Shown here: in pieces, positions 11,341 to 22,967 of the stretch
Layout of the letters: each line of letters opens with the position of its first letter
Position numbering within the stretch: position 1 is the first letter of the stretch
Made by a program: the position numbers and the translations under genes
Notes under the pieces: model-generated
What the model was told of the DNA's origin: nothing
Seen by the model: only the letters and a program-made list of their open reading frames with translations
Database searches by the model: none
Assembly: GCA_023052935.1 (NCBI GenBank)
Contig: CM041297.1
Location: 104,027,563 to 104,091,562, forward strand
Length of the DNA stretch: 64,000 bases
From: Piezodorus guildinii
Taxonomy: Eukaryota; Arthropoda; Insecta; Hemiptera; Pentatomidae
Reading direction: 5' to 3'

Positions 11341-12137
11341 TCTGCTGCGGGCAACACACGACTTTAACTTACCTCAGCTGTTAAAATCAATTTCAGAACT
11401 ATTACATAAACGTAAAGATTTTGAAAACAGTATTAATTTAACTTAAATAAAAAGAGTTTCGTTGGAAACATATGGTTTAGATAAAATAATATAACTATAT
11501 TAACTTGTTACGTAAAATAATCAGTAATAACTTTATGCTATTCGAACGATATATTATACGTCTAAATTATTGTTCTAAATATATAAAAAACAAAAATTAC
11601 ATTAAAAAATAGTTTTGCTTTTTATTTTCCAGTTCTTCAACAAATTCGTTCAACTTGTATATTATACCGTTATTTGTCAATGCTGATAAGATGATATGTT
11701 TAATCTTTTAGGATGTAACAAATTAAAGGTACATTAGATGAAGAAAATACAAAAATACGTCATTTAAGCCCTTTCAGACTATTTTAATCAGAATGAAACT
11801 TATATTATATTAGAGCCCATTAAATTTTACATCGATGTTGTTAGATTAATCAGTCAGTATAAAGTACCACTTCCGGTCAGCCATTTTAGTGAAAAAGTTG
11901 CTATATTATCTCAGGAGTATAATTATTTTTCATGTAAAATTTCAGCTTCGTACGACTTTTCGGTTTTGTATTGAACTCATAAAAAACACACGGGCACACA
12001 GAGACCCTTTTGCGAGACTTAGTTATTTGGACCACAGGGCCCTTAAAACATTTATTTCCGTTGTTATCTGGAATTCAAACTTTTTCAGGAATACTTTCCC
12101 ATGTTATTTTATATATAACTAAGTGAAAGTAAAAATA
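11341..12137 (+). repeat. Family A repeat, full-length divergent copy
   Basis: Left end 'ctgctgcgggcaacacacg' plus ACTTTAACTTAC; right end 'taactaagtgaaagtaaaaa'. The body is conserved in order with other copies, and base divergence is visibly higher than in the 37-kb copy. Confidence 0.75.
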
Positions 12138-12209
12138 TGAGAAACTATTCATAATATTAAAAATAAAAAATATAATAAAATTAAAAATTTTAAACTTAAT
12201 TTACTAAAC

Positions 12210-12402
12210 ATGACATCAATGAGTTTCATTGACGAAAAAAAACAAACAGGAATATTAAAAATACAGGCAGGTTTACCGAAGGAAGTTTGGGGTATGAAAT
12301 GTAAAGGATTAACAGAACAATGGAATTCACAATCAGGAACTGATCCCAAACCAGCCTCAGGTAGATTAATACAAGATATTTGTGGTTCTTTCTACAGGTA
12401 AG
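12210..12402 (+). CDS. Candidate coding exon with splice donor
   Basis: An ATG-initiated 63-codon frame (MTSMSFIDEKKQTGILK.., ..GRLIQDICGSFYR). It terminates only inside the sequence ctacAG|GTAAGA, which is a strong splice-donor match. A real first coding exon would end at AG|GT, with the apparent stop TAA belonging to the intron. Composition is protein-like for this AT-rich region. No family recognised, and no matching acceptor/next exon could be identified with confidence. Chance or an exon relic remain possible. Confidence 0.35.
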
Positions 12403-13239
12403 ACCTTTCAGTCAGGATTTATCGGTGGGGTGATTGATTCAGAACAAACATAATAAACAAATTCACACAGATATGTTATTAAATACTGCAACACTTCAAT
12501 AATTAAAGTTAAAGCATGATGATATTTTATACTAGTGAATATATACATAACGGTACCGTTATTAATACAAATTAAAAAATATTCAAATAATACTTATAAT
12601 CTCAACTTTCCAGTCTTCAAACATTTCAGCCTTTTACGGCGTAATATACGAATATTATTAGTTTTTATTCCTATTTCTTTGTCAATAATGAAACTGTCAC
12701 TGAAGGCTGGTGTGCTCAGCAACATGCAGTCATGATGCAAATTTAAAAAAAATGGAATTAGGGTAATGTCTCTAGAATGATTGTTTAAATATTTGATTAG
12801 GACGTAAAAACTATAAAGCTGCTTCTTTGAAAATGCCCTGAAGTGCTGAAACTTTGGAATACTAATAAAAATTAGTTTAATCACACAAGATCATTTTACC
12901 GATATACATGTTTTCTAATAAGTCTTTTACAAATGTGCGTTATCTGTGAATAAAGATCCTGTTAATGCATTCCAAATCTGGAGAATTAAAATAAATCCCA
13001 CCAAGTTACCTTCACTCTAAGTCGTAAAACTATGACTTCCTGTATACTTTAATCATATTCTGATCATCCTTGTAGAACAAATACGATACCTTTGACTTCA
13101 TCTTGACAAAAGTGTCATGAGAGCGATCAATATCACATCCAAATTAAAGCACCTGTTTCAGTAATGTTATTATTTAAATTTATAATTTTCTTTCTATCAT
13201 AAATATTTCTTCCACTAATGTATTTAACGCTTTTATTAT
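12403..13239. other. AT-rich DNA, nothing recognised
   Basis: Overlapping short ORFs on both strands (12535-12735, 12594-12884) have no recognisable motif. Confidence 0.4.
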
Positions 13240-13350
13240 TTTTTTCTATATCTAGGGAAATTTTTTATTATTATTTTCTTTATCTAGGAACAATTTTGAT
13301 TATTGTTTTCTTTATCTAGAGACCATTTTCATTGTTATTATTATTTCTTA
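13240..13350. repeat. Short tandem repeat around 'tttctttatctagg'
   Basis: Three imperfect units of about 40-48 bp, each carrying 'tctatatctaggga', 'ctttatctaggaac' or 'ctttatctagagac', followed by a T/A-rich spacer. Confidence 0.6.
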
Positions 13351-14240
13351 TCGATTTCTTTTTTATCTTTGTTCTTATTTGCTTATCATTTACTTACAAC
13401 AAAATCTCTTCAAACCTAGAATAAAATTACTAATGGAATTTATTATATATATGTTTTTTTTTGTTATAATATTGCTTTATTGAGAAATAATACAATCTGC
13501 CACTATCTTGGACAATAAGTATTAGGGCTAAAAGAAGTCATTTATTCCATATGTACAGATTATAATTAGAATGAGCTTAGAGACGTTGATCATCAAGGAT
13601 TTACAAAATGAAACAAAATCTTTTATTTTTAAATATGAATTCGTTGTTGAAGAAACGAATAAAATTGAAAAGTATGTCAATTTTAATATTAAAATTAAAT
13701 AAAAATTGAAATACAAAATATTTAGCAAAAAAAAACTGTGTTCAAGCTTAAAACTGTGAAAAAAAAAAAAAAAAAAAAAAAATTGTACGATTTTCAAGAC
13801 AAACGATTTAGTCATAAAATCTAGTATTTAATTAAAACATATTTTATATTCCAACACTTCGAAAAACAGCTCTATTTTATCATAGAAGGATTATCTGACG
13901 GTAGAGGAAAAATATGAAGAAAAATGTTTGAAAGAACAATTATGATCTATTAAGCAATAATAAAAAAAAAAAAAAGAGAAGACATTTACATCCTTCTAAA
14001 CGCGAAATGATGATTTTTTTAAAATTTACTGTAATATATTTTTCCCATTTTCTTTTAAAATATTTAAACTTCATTTTTTAGGGGAATTTTTGAAATATTG
14101 CTATCAAAATAGGTATCTCCATTGAATTAAGCTAAGTTATTATTAAAAAAATGAAACGTTTCAAAATAGTTTTGTCTTGAAACAATTTTATTTTTGTATT
14201 TTTACTATTCGAAAAATTTTTACTATAGATTATTTTTAAT
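13351..14240. other. AT-rich intergenic DNA
   Basis: Includes an A-run at about 13759-13781. No gene is supported. The 95-codon minus frame over it is rich in Phe/Leu/Ile, as expected for poly-T-rich DNA. Confidence 0.4.
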
Positions 14241-14244
14241 AAAG

Positions 14245-14600
14245 AAAAGAATTGGTCTAGTTTATCATTTCTGCCAAAAAACATTTCATTAAAAGAAAAT
14301 CAATCAACGTTTCGAGGTATTTCACCCATCTTCAGGATCCCATAAAAAAATATCAACACATTAAATATTGATTAAAAACAATTAGTTATAATTTAAATGA
14401 TTAAATCTTTCTTAATAATTTAAAAGTTATCAAAAATACGAATAAATACTATAAAAATAAAATACTATATACAATAAAATACGATAAATAAGTTTATATG
14501 ATCCTGAAAATGGGCGAAATGCCTTGGAACGTTCATTAATGTTTTTCATAAAATAAAACGTTTTTTGGAAGAAATGTAAAACTCACCCAAATCTTTTCTA
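14245..14600. mobile_element. Penelope-like termini as an inverted pair (internally deleted)
   Basis: Two inverted copies of a terminal segment. On the minus strand at about 14250-14345 it reads '..cctgaagatgggtgaa..cctcgaaacgttgatt', and on the plus strand at about 14495-14595 it reads '..cctgaaaatgggcgaa..ccttggaacgttcatt'. Both continue into 'aaaaacgttttwttt..ggaag'. The order CTGAAGA, short hairpin, CGAAACGT is shared with the Penelope-like element termini at 26.0 and 28.1 kb. Only about 150 bp separate the pair and no RT is present, so this looks like a non-autonomous or collapsed derivative. Confidence 0.55.
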
Positions 14601-15164
14601 CCTCAGAAATAAAATAATTATTTGAAGGATCAGATTTGGTGATTAAAAAAATGAATAAACTCGAAAATTAAATGGAACTGCAAAAGTATTTTACTCAAAA
14701 TATATAGAATAATTATTTAAAGGTAAGATTTAAGAAATTAAAAAAAAAATTCATAAACGAAATGGGACTAGACTTATTTTTTCCGTAATGATAAGAAGGT
14801 ACATACACGCTTAACCAAGGTATTCTTCACCCTGCACTATCGATGAACTGGAACCACCTGATGAGGATGAAATAGTGGTGACCCTTACGAAGGTCTCAGG
14901 CGATAAGGCCGCAAGAAAAGGAAAATTCATGCGAAAACTGATAAGGTATAATTTTTTCTTTTCCTTAAAAATGTTACAGACTTGTCAGAGACATCTATTA
15001 TGCAATTTTGGCCTTTAATTAACTTATGTAATTCTATTGAGCAGTAAAAATTCAAGGCTGTTATTAGCACCTAGGGTTATTAGTACAGATAACGCCACGT
15101 GAGTCTAAAGTTGGGTCACATGTAGCTTAAATAGTGGTGAATACTTGTATAATGATAATACTTC
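14601..15164. other. Intergenic stretch, nothing recognised
   Basis: A GC-richer patch at 14805-14940 carries no recognisable coding motif. Confidence 0.4.
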
Positions 15165-15992
15165 GTGTTTCATTTTCACTGTAAGTTATCTATATATAAA
15201 ATATACAGGAGGGAAAGCAAGGCGATCGGTAAAATTTTCGAATTCCAGTTTTCCTGTAACTCCCGCACGAAAACGAAAAGGTTTACTGAACTGAAAATTG
15301 ATATTTGAGACAACTATGCGCCCGAGATGTTACAGCTACTTTTTCATCAAAAGCAGCTAGCCAAAAGAGCCAATTTATACTATGCACATTGGACCTTTTT
15401 ACAATTTTCTCTACAACGGCTCTGACGATTTAGATTAAACTATGGATACAAAATTTTAAAGGATTTAATATGATGTAGGTTTAATGCTAATTGTCTTACA
15501 GGGCTTAAATGTCGATATTTTAAATTTTCTCTCTCTAAACTACCCTCAATTTTGTAGATTCGAAAAAAAAAACATATAATCTAATTAACAGAAATAAAAA
15601 CGTTTAAATATACATGTCTAATGAATTTGATTATCAACCAAAGGAGAAAGTGAACAATTATTTTTTATTGTTGTTTTGGGGTTTTACAGTAATCTAGACG
15701 TGTAATATACTGCTGGAATGAGAAAGATTTTAGAAAAGACATTATCTGATACAATAAGTTGTAAAAAGTGATGTAAAGCGGCGAATAGTGCATAAACTTA
15801 TTGCTGATTATAGTACGTAGCAATTTAATATGGTTATATTATTTAATCGAAATCATATGTTTCTAATGAAACTGAAAACACTTTTTCTTTAAATTAACTT
15901 AAACATTGTTTCTACTTTAAGTTTATTTTATAGTTCTTAAATTGATTTTAACAGTCGAGTTAAGTGAAAGTCGTGTGTTACCCGCACCCGAT
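15165..15992 (-). repeat. Family A repeat, full-length, reverse orientation
   Basis: Starts with the right-end block (aggcgatcggtaaaatttt, 'gaattccagttttc') and ends 'taagtgaaagtcgtgtgt' plus 'acccgcaccc', the complement of the family's left end. No ORF. Confidence 0.75.
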
Positions 15993-16159
15993 TTTTCTCA
16001 AGACATGGTTTTTCATTTTCGAGAGATATTTCCTTTGTTAATCTCCTCCTACATTATATTTTATGCTTTGTCGTGGAGGTATATAATAGTTATCTAATAG
16101 ATACGAGATTTGTAGTAGAGCATGTACTTTCCAACTCTACATGTCATTTTATTATTCAT

Positions 16160-16385
16160 CGCTGTAGCGGACGATGCTTTGGTTCTAGGATTTGTTAATG
16201 GGAGGAAAAATCCTTAGTTATGCTGTCCTTCGGAGGGGACATTAAAAGGTGGTCCCGAGCCTGTGCGATGTCAGGTACTCGTTAAAAATCCCTATCCTAA
16301 TAAAACCTGGATAGGCAAAATTTAGGTCTCCCACTGTTGCATCGTCCGATTAGCCATAGTAGCATAAAGTGACATTAAATAAATA
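16160..16385 (+). repeat. SINE family 2, copy lacking the tRNA head
   Basis: Nearly identical in its body to 56431-56720: 'ctgtccttcggaggggac', 'aaaaggtggtcccgagcc', 'aaaacctggataggcaaa', 'gcatcgtccgattagcca', tail 'taaataaataaa'. The tRNA-like head is missing and the copy starts near 'ggttctaggatttgttaat'. Confidence 0.8.
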
Positions 16386-16612
16386 AACGGACGATGCTAT
16401 AATTATTTCCTATATTTTGCCCATCCAAGTTTAATTATGATAGAGATCTTTAATGAGCATCCGACATCGCAAAGGCTCAGGATCACCATTTTAAGCTCTC
16501 CCCAAAGGACGGCATAACCAAGGACTGTTTACTTCCAATAAAAATCTCTTCAAACCCAATCAACCGGGTTTGAACCTGCGAGCTTTTAAGCTACATACAG
16601 GTGACCTCTCCT
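16386..16612 (-). repeat. SINE family 2, copy with tRNA-like head
   Basis: Reverse-orientation copy abutting the previous one tail to tail. The B-box complement 'cgggtttgaacctgcgag' lies near the right end, followed by 'acaggtgacct' of the tRNA-like head. The body order matches the family. Confidence 0.75.
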
Positions 16613-17062
16613 CATATATTTATTTTATTTTTTTTTAATTTTATTTAATTTTATTCTTTTCTATTATATTTTATTTTACTTATTTTTGTAATTACTTTTC
16701 CAATTATTATATTTATTACTTTATTTTTCAATTAAATATTAATGTATTACTATTACTTATTTATTTTTATTATTATCTATTTTATCTACTTGTTTTTTAT
16801 CTTTACTTTTTATTTTATTTATTTATTTTTATTTTATTTTTTTTTTTATTTATTCTTTTCTCTTGAATATTATCTAACATTCATTTATCTCAAGTAGAAT
16901 TGTACATATATTATTATATCTTTTAATGAATATCTCTTTAAATATTTTAACTTATACTATTTATCTTAACTTAATCTTCTATAAAATGAATATATCTGGC
17001 ACTGATGACCGCGATGTTTTGTGCCATTAAAATTATAAAAACCAACCAACCAACCTCTCCTC
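16613..17062. repeat. T-rich low-complexity tract and retroposon-like tail
   Basis: 16617-16870 is almost entirely T with A spacers. 16985-17062 reads 'ctggcactgatgaccgcg', 'tgttttgtgccattaaaa' and ends in a (CCAA)n run. That ending resembles the 3' tails of insect retroposons with simple-repeat ends, from general familiarity only. Confidence 0.45.
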
Positions 17063-18142
17063 AAGACTGTATTTTTTCTTGTTGGGGGATTATATATTAA
17101 TAAATATCATAGTATAATATTTTTTTATTAATTTATTTTATTTTTTGTAGTGGTGTGGATGATACAAATAATATACATTGTATTTTCTTATTCAATCTCA
17201 GCTTTGAAGACCCGTATAGTAGAAGATTAATCAAACCTTCTTAAATAGAATGTTAGAAGACTGCCTTATTAAAACGTGTCCCACTACGAATCTCTTCCAA
17301 TTTTATAAGGGACGATTGAAGTCTATGGTATTTACTGAATTACTTAATTTTTGGTTTCTCATTCATAACTTTTTCATAATTTGGTTTCGAATCAAACAGT
17401 ACTTAATGACAACGACATCCCATTAGTTAATTCTTACCTTCGAAACAAATATTACACGTTTCATTCACTACAAATAACAACAAAAACCAACTCGTTTCTT
17501 CACTTTCTTCCTTCCTGTTACCTGGCCGATCCCAAAAAAGACCGCCGAGGAAAATACACAATTAATTGTCAATTGAATTACTAAATAAATTCATTTGCAG
17601 GATCCTGATCAAGAAAAACTTTATATTTCATATTTCTTAGATGCGCAGAAATGCAGTTGCGAATTTAAATATTAGTTATAATAATATTATCACCTCTTGA
17701 GTAAATTAAATTTTTACAAAGAAGAGAGAAATCGTTGTGTTTACCTTTGGCTTAAAATAGTATACTGTTTAACACCCAACAGCCAGTTGCAAACTAAGCT
17801 TACAATCCCGTTGCTACAAACATCCGTATGCTCTGCAATGAAAGGAAAGATGGTGAATAAATAAATTTATGAATAATAGGGAGGGAGAAAAAAAGAAATA
17901 TTATTGACTTCAAGATTACTTATAAATGATTACGTAACTTAATTTTTTCTGGGGTTTCAAGTCCGTTTCTATGTAGTCTCTACTATCTCCAACCAGAGAG
18001 AGTATCTTGAGATTCATAAAGAACCAACCAGAAATATGAACCCGTCCAGGATGGATTCGAACCCGTCTTAAGCTTACCATTAAGTCATAATTCAAATGAG
18101 TACAAGCTTGATTTTCTTATCAGTATTAAGAGAGAGAAAATC
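17063..18142. other. Intergenic stretch, weak SINE-like trace
   Basis: No gene seen. At 18040-18070 'gtccaggatggattcgaacccgtc' contains a B-box-like GGTTCGAATCC complement, possibly the end of another degraded tRNA-derived repeat. Confidence 0.3.
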
Positions 18143-18824
18143 TGGTGCGGGCAACACACGAATTTCACTTACCTCCGTTTTGAGAATCGATTAAATAATT
18201 TTCAAATACAGTAAGAGATAAAAATGAGTGAAACCATTAATGAATTATTTAAATGGAATTTCTATAGAAACATGTGTTTTATTAAAAAATCTATTATATT
18301 ATTATCTAAAATAATCAATTAGTTTCATCGGCTTTTCATCACTCTATTAACTTTTAAAAGCTTGTGTATGAGATGATATTTTTTCTAAAATCTTTTGCTT
18401 TCCAACGGTATATTAAACATGTATATTACTGTTCTTAAGTTAAAAAACAAAAATTTCATTAAAAAAAAAATATTTGTTCAGTTTTTTCCTTAAGTTGAGT
18501 ATCGGATTCATTCAATTTATATATTTACCTGTTTTTCATCAGTGGTAACAAGATAATAAAGTTATTTTTATAGAATCAACAAAATGTAAGGTACTTTAGA
18601 AGAAGAAAATTTAAAATATCGGCATTTAAACCCTGTCACACCATTTTAATCAGAATGAAAACTACATGATATTAAAGCCTATTACATTTCACATCGATAG
18701 TTTAATCAAAATCGTCAGAACCGTTTTCGAGAAAATCGAAAAAAGGTGCCAAATGCATGGTATAAAGTGGCTCTTCTGTTAAGCTCATTTTGATTAAAAA
18801 AGTTTTGTAACGTCTCGGGCGTAC

Positions 18825-18860
<36 letters not shown>

Positions 18861-19085
18861 TTGACAGCGGTTCCGTGGGGGTGGTAAAGACGAATTGGGA
18901 GGAGGTTTTTTAGTAAGTAGGAATCTCACACTGTTGTGAGACTTAATTTTTACAAAAACACACACACACACATTGAAAACTGGAATTCGAAAATTTTCAC
19001 GATCGCAATACTTTCCCTTACTATATTTAGTAAGTGAAAGTAATAATACCTTCTCTTAATATATATAGTAAGTGAAAGTAAAAAG
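18143..19085 (+). repeat. Family A repeat with internal (CA)n and an insertion
   Basis: Left end 'ctggtgcgggcaacacacga', right end 'tagtaagtgaaagta', which is repeated twice in tandem at 19028-19083. A (CA)n tract sits at 18826-18857 and a second at 18956-18973. The ~100 bp between them (GC-rich, 'gcttgacagcggttcc') is absent from other copies. Confidence 0.75.
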
Positions 19086-19380
19086 GGTTTAAACACTTAA
19101 AGCTTGTCCAATTCCAAGCATTCCTGAAAAATTTGTATTACATATCATCTTCGTCTATTTCTCTCTCATTACTTAATATACATCATTTCTCTTAATTACT
19201 GTTTTATTACTTTTTTATAAATATGTTTTTTCCTAGCATTTATTTTTTTTAACCGGTTGTTATAATTTGTTTTCATAGCCCTATGGACTAAAATTAAGGA
19301 TAGAACGTTGATATAATAAAATAAGTTCACTTAATTGAAGTTTATATGACTGGAACTCCAACTAACTTCTTCTTAATTTT
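19086..19380. other. AT-rich intergenic DNA
   Basis: Nothing supported. Confidence 0.4.
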
Positions 19381-19690
19381 TTTAAAATATATTTTTATTG
19401 AAATTTACAACTGTAAAAAAATGCAACAAGTAAAAATGCTGAAATGAAATAACACGTGAAGAGAAACTGCCCATTGGCAGCAATCCTTAGTAGTGATTCT
19501 AAACAAGAAGGTCTCGAGGCCATCTTCTTATCACACGCCTCGGAGGATTATCAGGAATTGAAGAAGAAGCAAGAATTTTAACTAATGGATTAGAGTGAGA
19601 AAGGAGTTTTCCATGGAAGGTGTGATACCTGCTACGGGCCAAATCAGCAACATATGGTACATTAAGGTCATTGTGGATGATCTTCTTAAT
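19381..19690 (-). pseudogene. Jockey-type LINE, 3' end remnant
   Basis: Minus strand encodes IIHNDLNVPYVADLARSRY.., SIPDNPPRRV and WPRDLLV, then a stop, a 3' UTR ('agcatttttacttgttgc') and an A-rich tail at 19381. One of the better-preserved copies of this 3' end in the window. 5'-truncated. Confidence 0.75.
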
Positions 19691-19865
19691 AGTATATTTT
19701 TATATTTATTTTGCATTTGAGGTATCAGAAATAGAAGCTACACGACATTCAAAGATACTTTGGCAAGGAATACATGCATTCCTTTGAATTTTTAAGCTGA
19801 TACACACAGGGAAAGAGAGCGTGTGTTGCACATTTAATGAGATTAGTGGTTCTGAAACAAATGTC

Positions 19866-20264
19866 TGCTATGTATCGAGAATATTGGAAGGTGAAGAAAT
19901 ATTTTTGATTTGAACAAAATAGAGTAGTTTTCGGGCGACAAGCAGGAAGGCTTCTTAGAAGGGCTATACAAAAAATAGACCCCTCCACTCGTACAGCGGG
20001 GATAGCGGAGTACCTGGGGAGTCTGAGCCCGGGCGGGAAGAAAAGAGGAAGTCGAGGACGGAAGTCGGAAGTTGGGGATCAAGCAGTCATGTTTAAAGGT
20101 ATCTATATGTAATATTATGTGGTAAATAGAACCTCAGTATTCTCGATAATAACAATGCATCTCTGTACCAAGTTTTATATGTATCATAATAAGTGCTATT
20201 TGATAAATAAAATGTATATTCTAAGTAAATTACTAAATTACCCTATATGCCACGGAACATATTA
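19866..20264 (+). repeat. 5' LTR
   Basis: Contains a GC-rich central part ('gtacagcggggatagcgg') and, toward the 3' side, a polyadenylation-type AATAAA at 20206-20211. Nearly identical to 22968-23365. Confidence 0.85.
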
Positions 20265-20269
20265 TTTTA

Positions 20270-20287
20270 TGGCATCCAGCTTGTGCG
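20270..20287 (+). promoter_or_regulatory. Candidate primer-binding site
   Basis: TGGCATCCAGCTTGTGCG begins six bases after the 5' LTR and starts with the TGG expected from pairing with a tRNA CCA end. The tRNA species cannot be named from the window. Confidence 0.4.
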
Positions 20288-20619
20288 GACGAATTTATCA
20301 ATTCTTTATTGGCATCGAAAATTTATAAGTTAATTAAAAGTCAATGTTATAAGTGGTATTAGGGTAATATTGTCATATGTATTATGTAAGAATCTGATAT
20401 TAATACTTCATTAATTTATATTTAATTGTTAGCATCTTGTGCGCCTCCCTACTGTTTTAAGGTCTTGAAAGTGGTTAGTTTTTTAAAGTGGTTTTATGAA
20501 AGTTGTTAGATGTTTTTTATATATGCCTTTTGTTCGTGTAAGCGTTTAAACCACCCTTAAAGGTTTTTGAAGATTAGCCAGGGTTTTGTTTTTTATTATT
20601 TCGCACACGATTTTTTACT

Positions 20620-21699
20620 ATGGCTTCCAGAGTAGATGAGCTACCAAAGCCAAAATGTTCAGAAGTATCTGATCTGGGGTTGACCAGAGAGTCAGTGATC
20701 CCGTGCTCGAATACAACTAAGCCACAGACCAAATTAAGAGGGAAGAAGCTAAACCTTAAAGAAGAAGAAGATATTTTTTTTAAACGTTTCGAAAATTCAA
20801 TAATGAATATTCTTGAAAGATTCGATAATTGGGTAAATAATGGATTTGATCATCTGGAGGAGAATATTGGTAGCATTGAAAATAAGAAAGATCCTTTTGA
20901 AGATAAAATAGAAGTGAACACCGATGAAAGACTCCCAGAAGAGATTAAAAAGAAAAATAATTTCATAAATGAGGAACTGCAACCTGAAGAGACCCCCACT
21001 CAAACTCCAAATAAATATTTTAATGCCAATTCCGGAAAAACACCATCTACTGAGGATGAAGCAGAATCTCAGTATGAAGAAATAAATGACCAGGAAAGTG
21101 AAAAGGAAGAAAATAAAAACGAAGAAGGTACAAACCCAAAAATGGAAGATAAACTCCATTCTCAAATGACTCCCGCTGCTCAGAATGAAGAACCAATGAA
21201 AAAAAATGAAGAAGTTAATAACTCGAAAATTATAGATAAACTCCACTCTCAAATGACTCCCGCTGCTGAGAATGAAGATAAAATATATTGTGAAAAAACG
21301 GAAGATCCAGAATCGAATGTAGTACCTCATATTAATACAAATGAACAATTTGAAATAACATTGATTCCTCCCGAAAATCCTACTAATTTCGAAGAAGAAG
21401 AGGTCCCTAACCAAAAAACATTCCACAGTCAATGTTTACCTCTGAAATCCCTTGTTCTACTCCGAAGTCAAGAATATAGATCTAAACTAGTCAGTTTCAA
21501 ATTAAATACATTTTCGATTCCACTTCCTCCTAGCATCACTGTACATAATGTTTATAGAAAGGTGCCGGTTAAAGAAATAATAATTGTTATTTTGATATAT
21601 GTTGGTTATAAAGGTTATATGATCTTGAACCATGTTAGAAAAGGCCTCATACCATATTATTTTTGCTTACGGCAGTCTTTATCCGTTTCCAGAGGATAA
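20620..21699 (+). CDS. Unknown acidic, membrane-anchored-type protein of the LTR element
   Basis: A 359-codon ORF starting ATGGCTTCC about 355 bp after the 5' LTR. It is the only long sense ORF of the element. Residues 1-55 are mixed and 50-240 are very rich in Glu/Lys/Asn (likely disordered or coiled coil). A 29-residue direct duplication is centred on DKLHSQMTPAA (DNA at about 21145 and 21232). Near the C-terminus VKEIIIVILIYVGYKGYMIL is a single hydrophobic segment that could span a membrane, followed by a short basic tail ending FCLRQSLSVSRG. I see no CCHC knuckle, capsid homology region, aspartic protease or RT motif, so it is not a normal Gag or Pol. A divergent Gag, an Env-like remnant or a captured host gene are all possible. 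The frame is intact despite AT-rich surroundings. The antisense 211-codon frame is taken as its shadow. Confidence 0.6.
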   Translation: MASRVDELPKPKCSEVSDLGLTRESVIPCSNTTKPQTKLRGKKLNLKEEEDIFFKRFENSIMNILERFDNWVNNGFDHLEENIGSIENKKDPFEDKIEVNTDERLPEEIKKKNNFINEELQPEETPTQTPNKYFNANSGKTPSTEDEAESQYEEINDQESEKEENKNEEGTNPKMEDKLHSQMTPAAQNEEPMKKNEEVNNSKIIDKLHSQMTPAAENEDKIYCEKTEDPESNVVPHINTNEQFEITLIPPENPTNFEEEEVPNQKTFHSQCLPLKSLVLLRSQEYRSKLVSFKLNTFSIPLPPSITVHNVYRKVPVKEIIIVILIYVGYKGYMILNHVRKGLIPYYFCLRQSLSVSRG

Positions 21700-22967
21700 A
21701 AAGGGGTAATTAGCGTCCCCTCCATATGACGAGCTTACAGTGTTTAGCCTGGGCCATGTTCAGGTTAAACCTTACTGGAAAAATTGTAAATAAATTGTAC
21801 ATAAAGTGTAAATATTAGGGTAAGATTATTAGTATGTAAAGGTTTAAATTTAAGATTAACTTGATTTGATATTTTATATGTAAAAGGAATGGGTCTCAGG
21901 TATAATTACCGTGTTTAATTACCTTTTAATTATTTAATTGAATTACCCTTTAATTGGAGTAGATATTAATCCTCCTTTTCATTCTAAGATGATATTTTTA
22001 CCTTCCAATAGTTTTTGTAAAAGGGAAGAATCCTTTATGCGGAGTAGCTGTATGCCTCCTCTTATCCCGAAGGCGGAAATTATATTTATTTTTTGTAGAC
22101 GGTAATGTATTTTGTGTACACCCAGAGTACTGCTGTTATATTTATATTGATCCAGCTATTAAATGTCTAAAATTCAAGTAGGTCTTTCTGATTAAGTAAT
22201 TTTTGTGGTTAGAATGTCATGAAAAAGTTAAGCAATTTTTATTATTATTTTCTAGTTAAAATCTGAGATTCATTCCACTTCTTAAGACTGCCCTGATTGT
22301 GACGATAAAATCTCTCCTATATTCATACCATTTATTTAACACTGTTATAGCTTTTTATTATAAGTATAATTTAAACAATGATGAGAATACTGAGGATGTG
22401 TTATTAGTGTAATATGACTATTTGAAATAAAAGAGGTTTAACAGGTACCTTAGAGACCTAATAGTAGATTCATTTTGGTTTTAATAATTTGCCACATGAT
22501 AAGAAAATATCCAATGAATATTATATGTTGTATTTGTTACTATTATATTATATATTATGCATTACGTTAATCAACTGATTATCTGAAAGGAAAAAAAGAA
22601 AATTAATTTCATAAGCACAGCATTTCATGTAAAATATAATAATTTTAGCGTTATGATATTTTTGTGATGGAAGATTATGTATATTAAACTCTAAAGGACT
22701 TTGTAACTGCCAAAGAAGATTCAGTGAAAGGTATTGAATACGAACAGTAAATAAATACTTTTATAAGAAAAACTGTATTAAAAAAAAGTTCTATTATTAT
22801 ATTTAAATGTTTGTTTATTCTTAGAGGTCATGTTTTATTTAATGCTGACTTAAGATGATGTACAGTATTATAACTAGTTTAATTCTTGTAATTTTATGTT
22901 TTGATAATTAAAGAAAAATCAAAAACCGTTCGGTTTTTAATTTTTCTTTCCTCGCAGGTTAGGTGAA
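21700..22967. other. Non-coding 3' interior of the LTR element
   Basis: About 1.27 kb with stops in all frames and no pol remnant that I can recognise. Stays AT-rich throughout and ends in a hairpin just before the 3' LTR. Confidence 0.6.
22912..22951. other. Hairpin upstream of 3' LTR
   Basis: Inverted repeat AAGAAAAATCAAAAACCG / CGGTTTTTAATTTTTCTT with a 2-nt loop and near-perfect 17-18-bp arms. It ends 16 bp before the 3' LTR, where a polypurine tract would be expected. Only a short G/A stretch (aggttaggtgaa) lies at the LTR edge. Confidence 0.7.

Noticed and set aside
18702..18971. 89-codon minus ORF with Cys-Val runs
   Set aside because: Made by (CA)n tracts inside a family A copy.
19749..20328. 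Short ORFs across the 5' LTR
   Set aside because: They recur in the 3' LTR with different frame ends and reflect the repeat, not a gene.
20797..21432. 211-codon minus-strand ORF
   Set aside because: It lies entirely antisense to the 359-codon sense ORF of the LTR element. Its Phe/Ile-rich composition is what the complement of Glu/Lys-rich codons gives.
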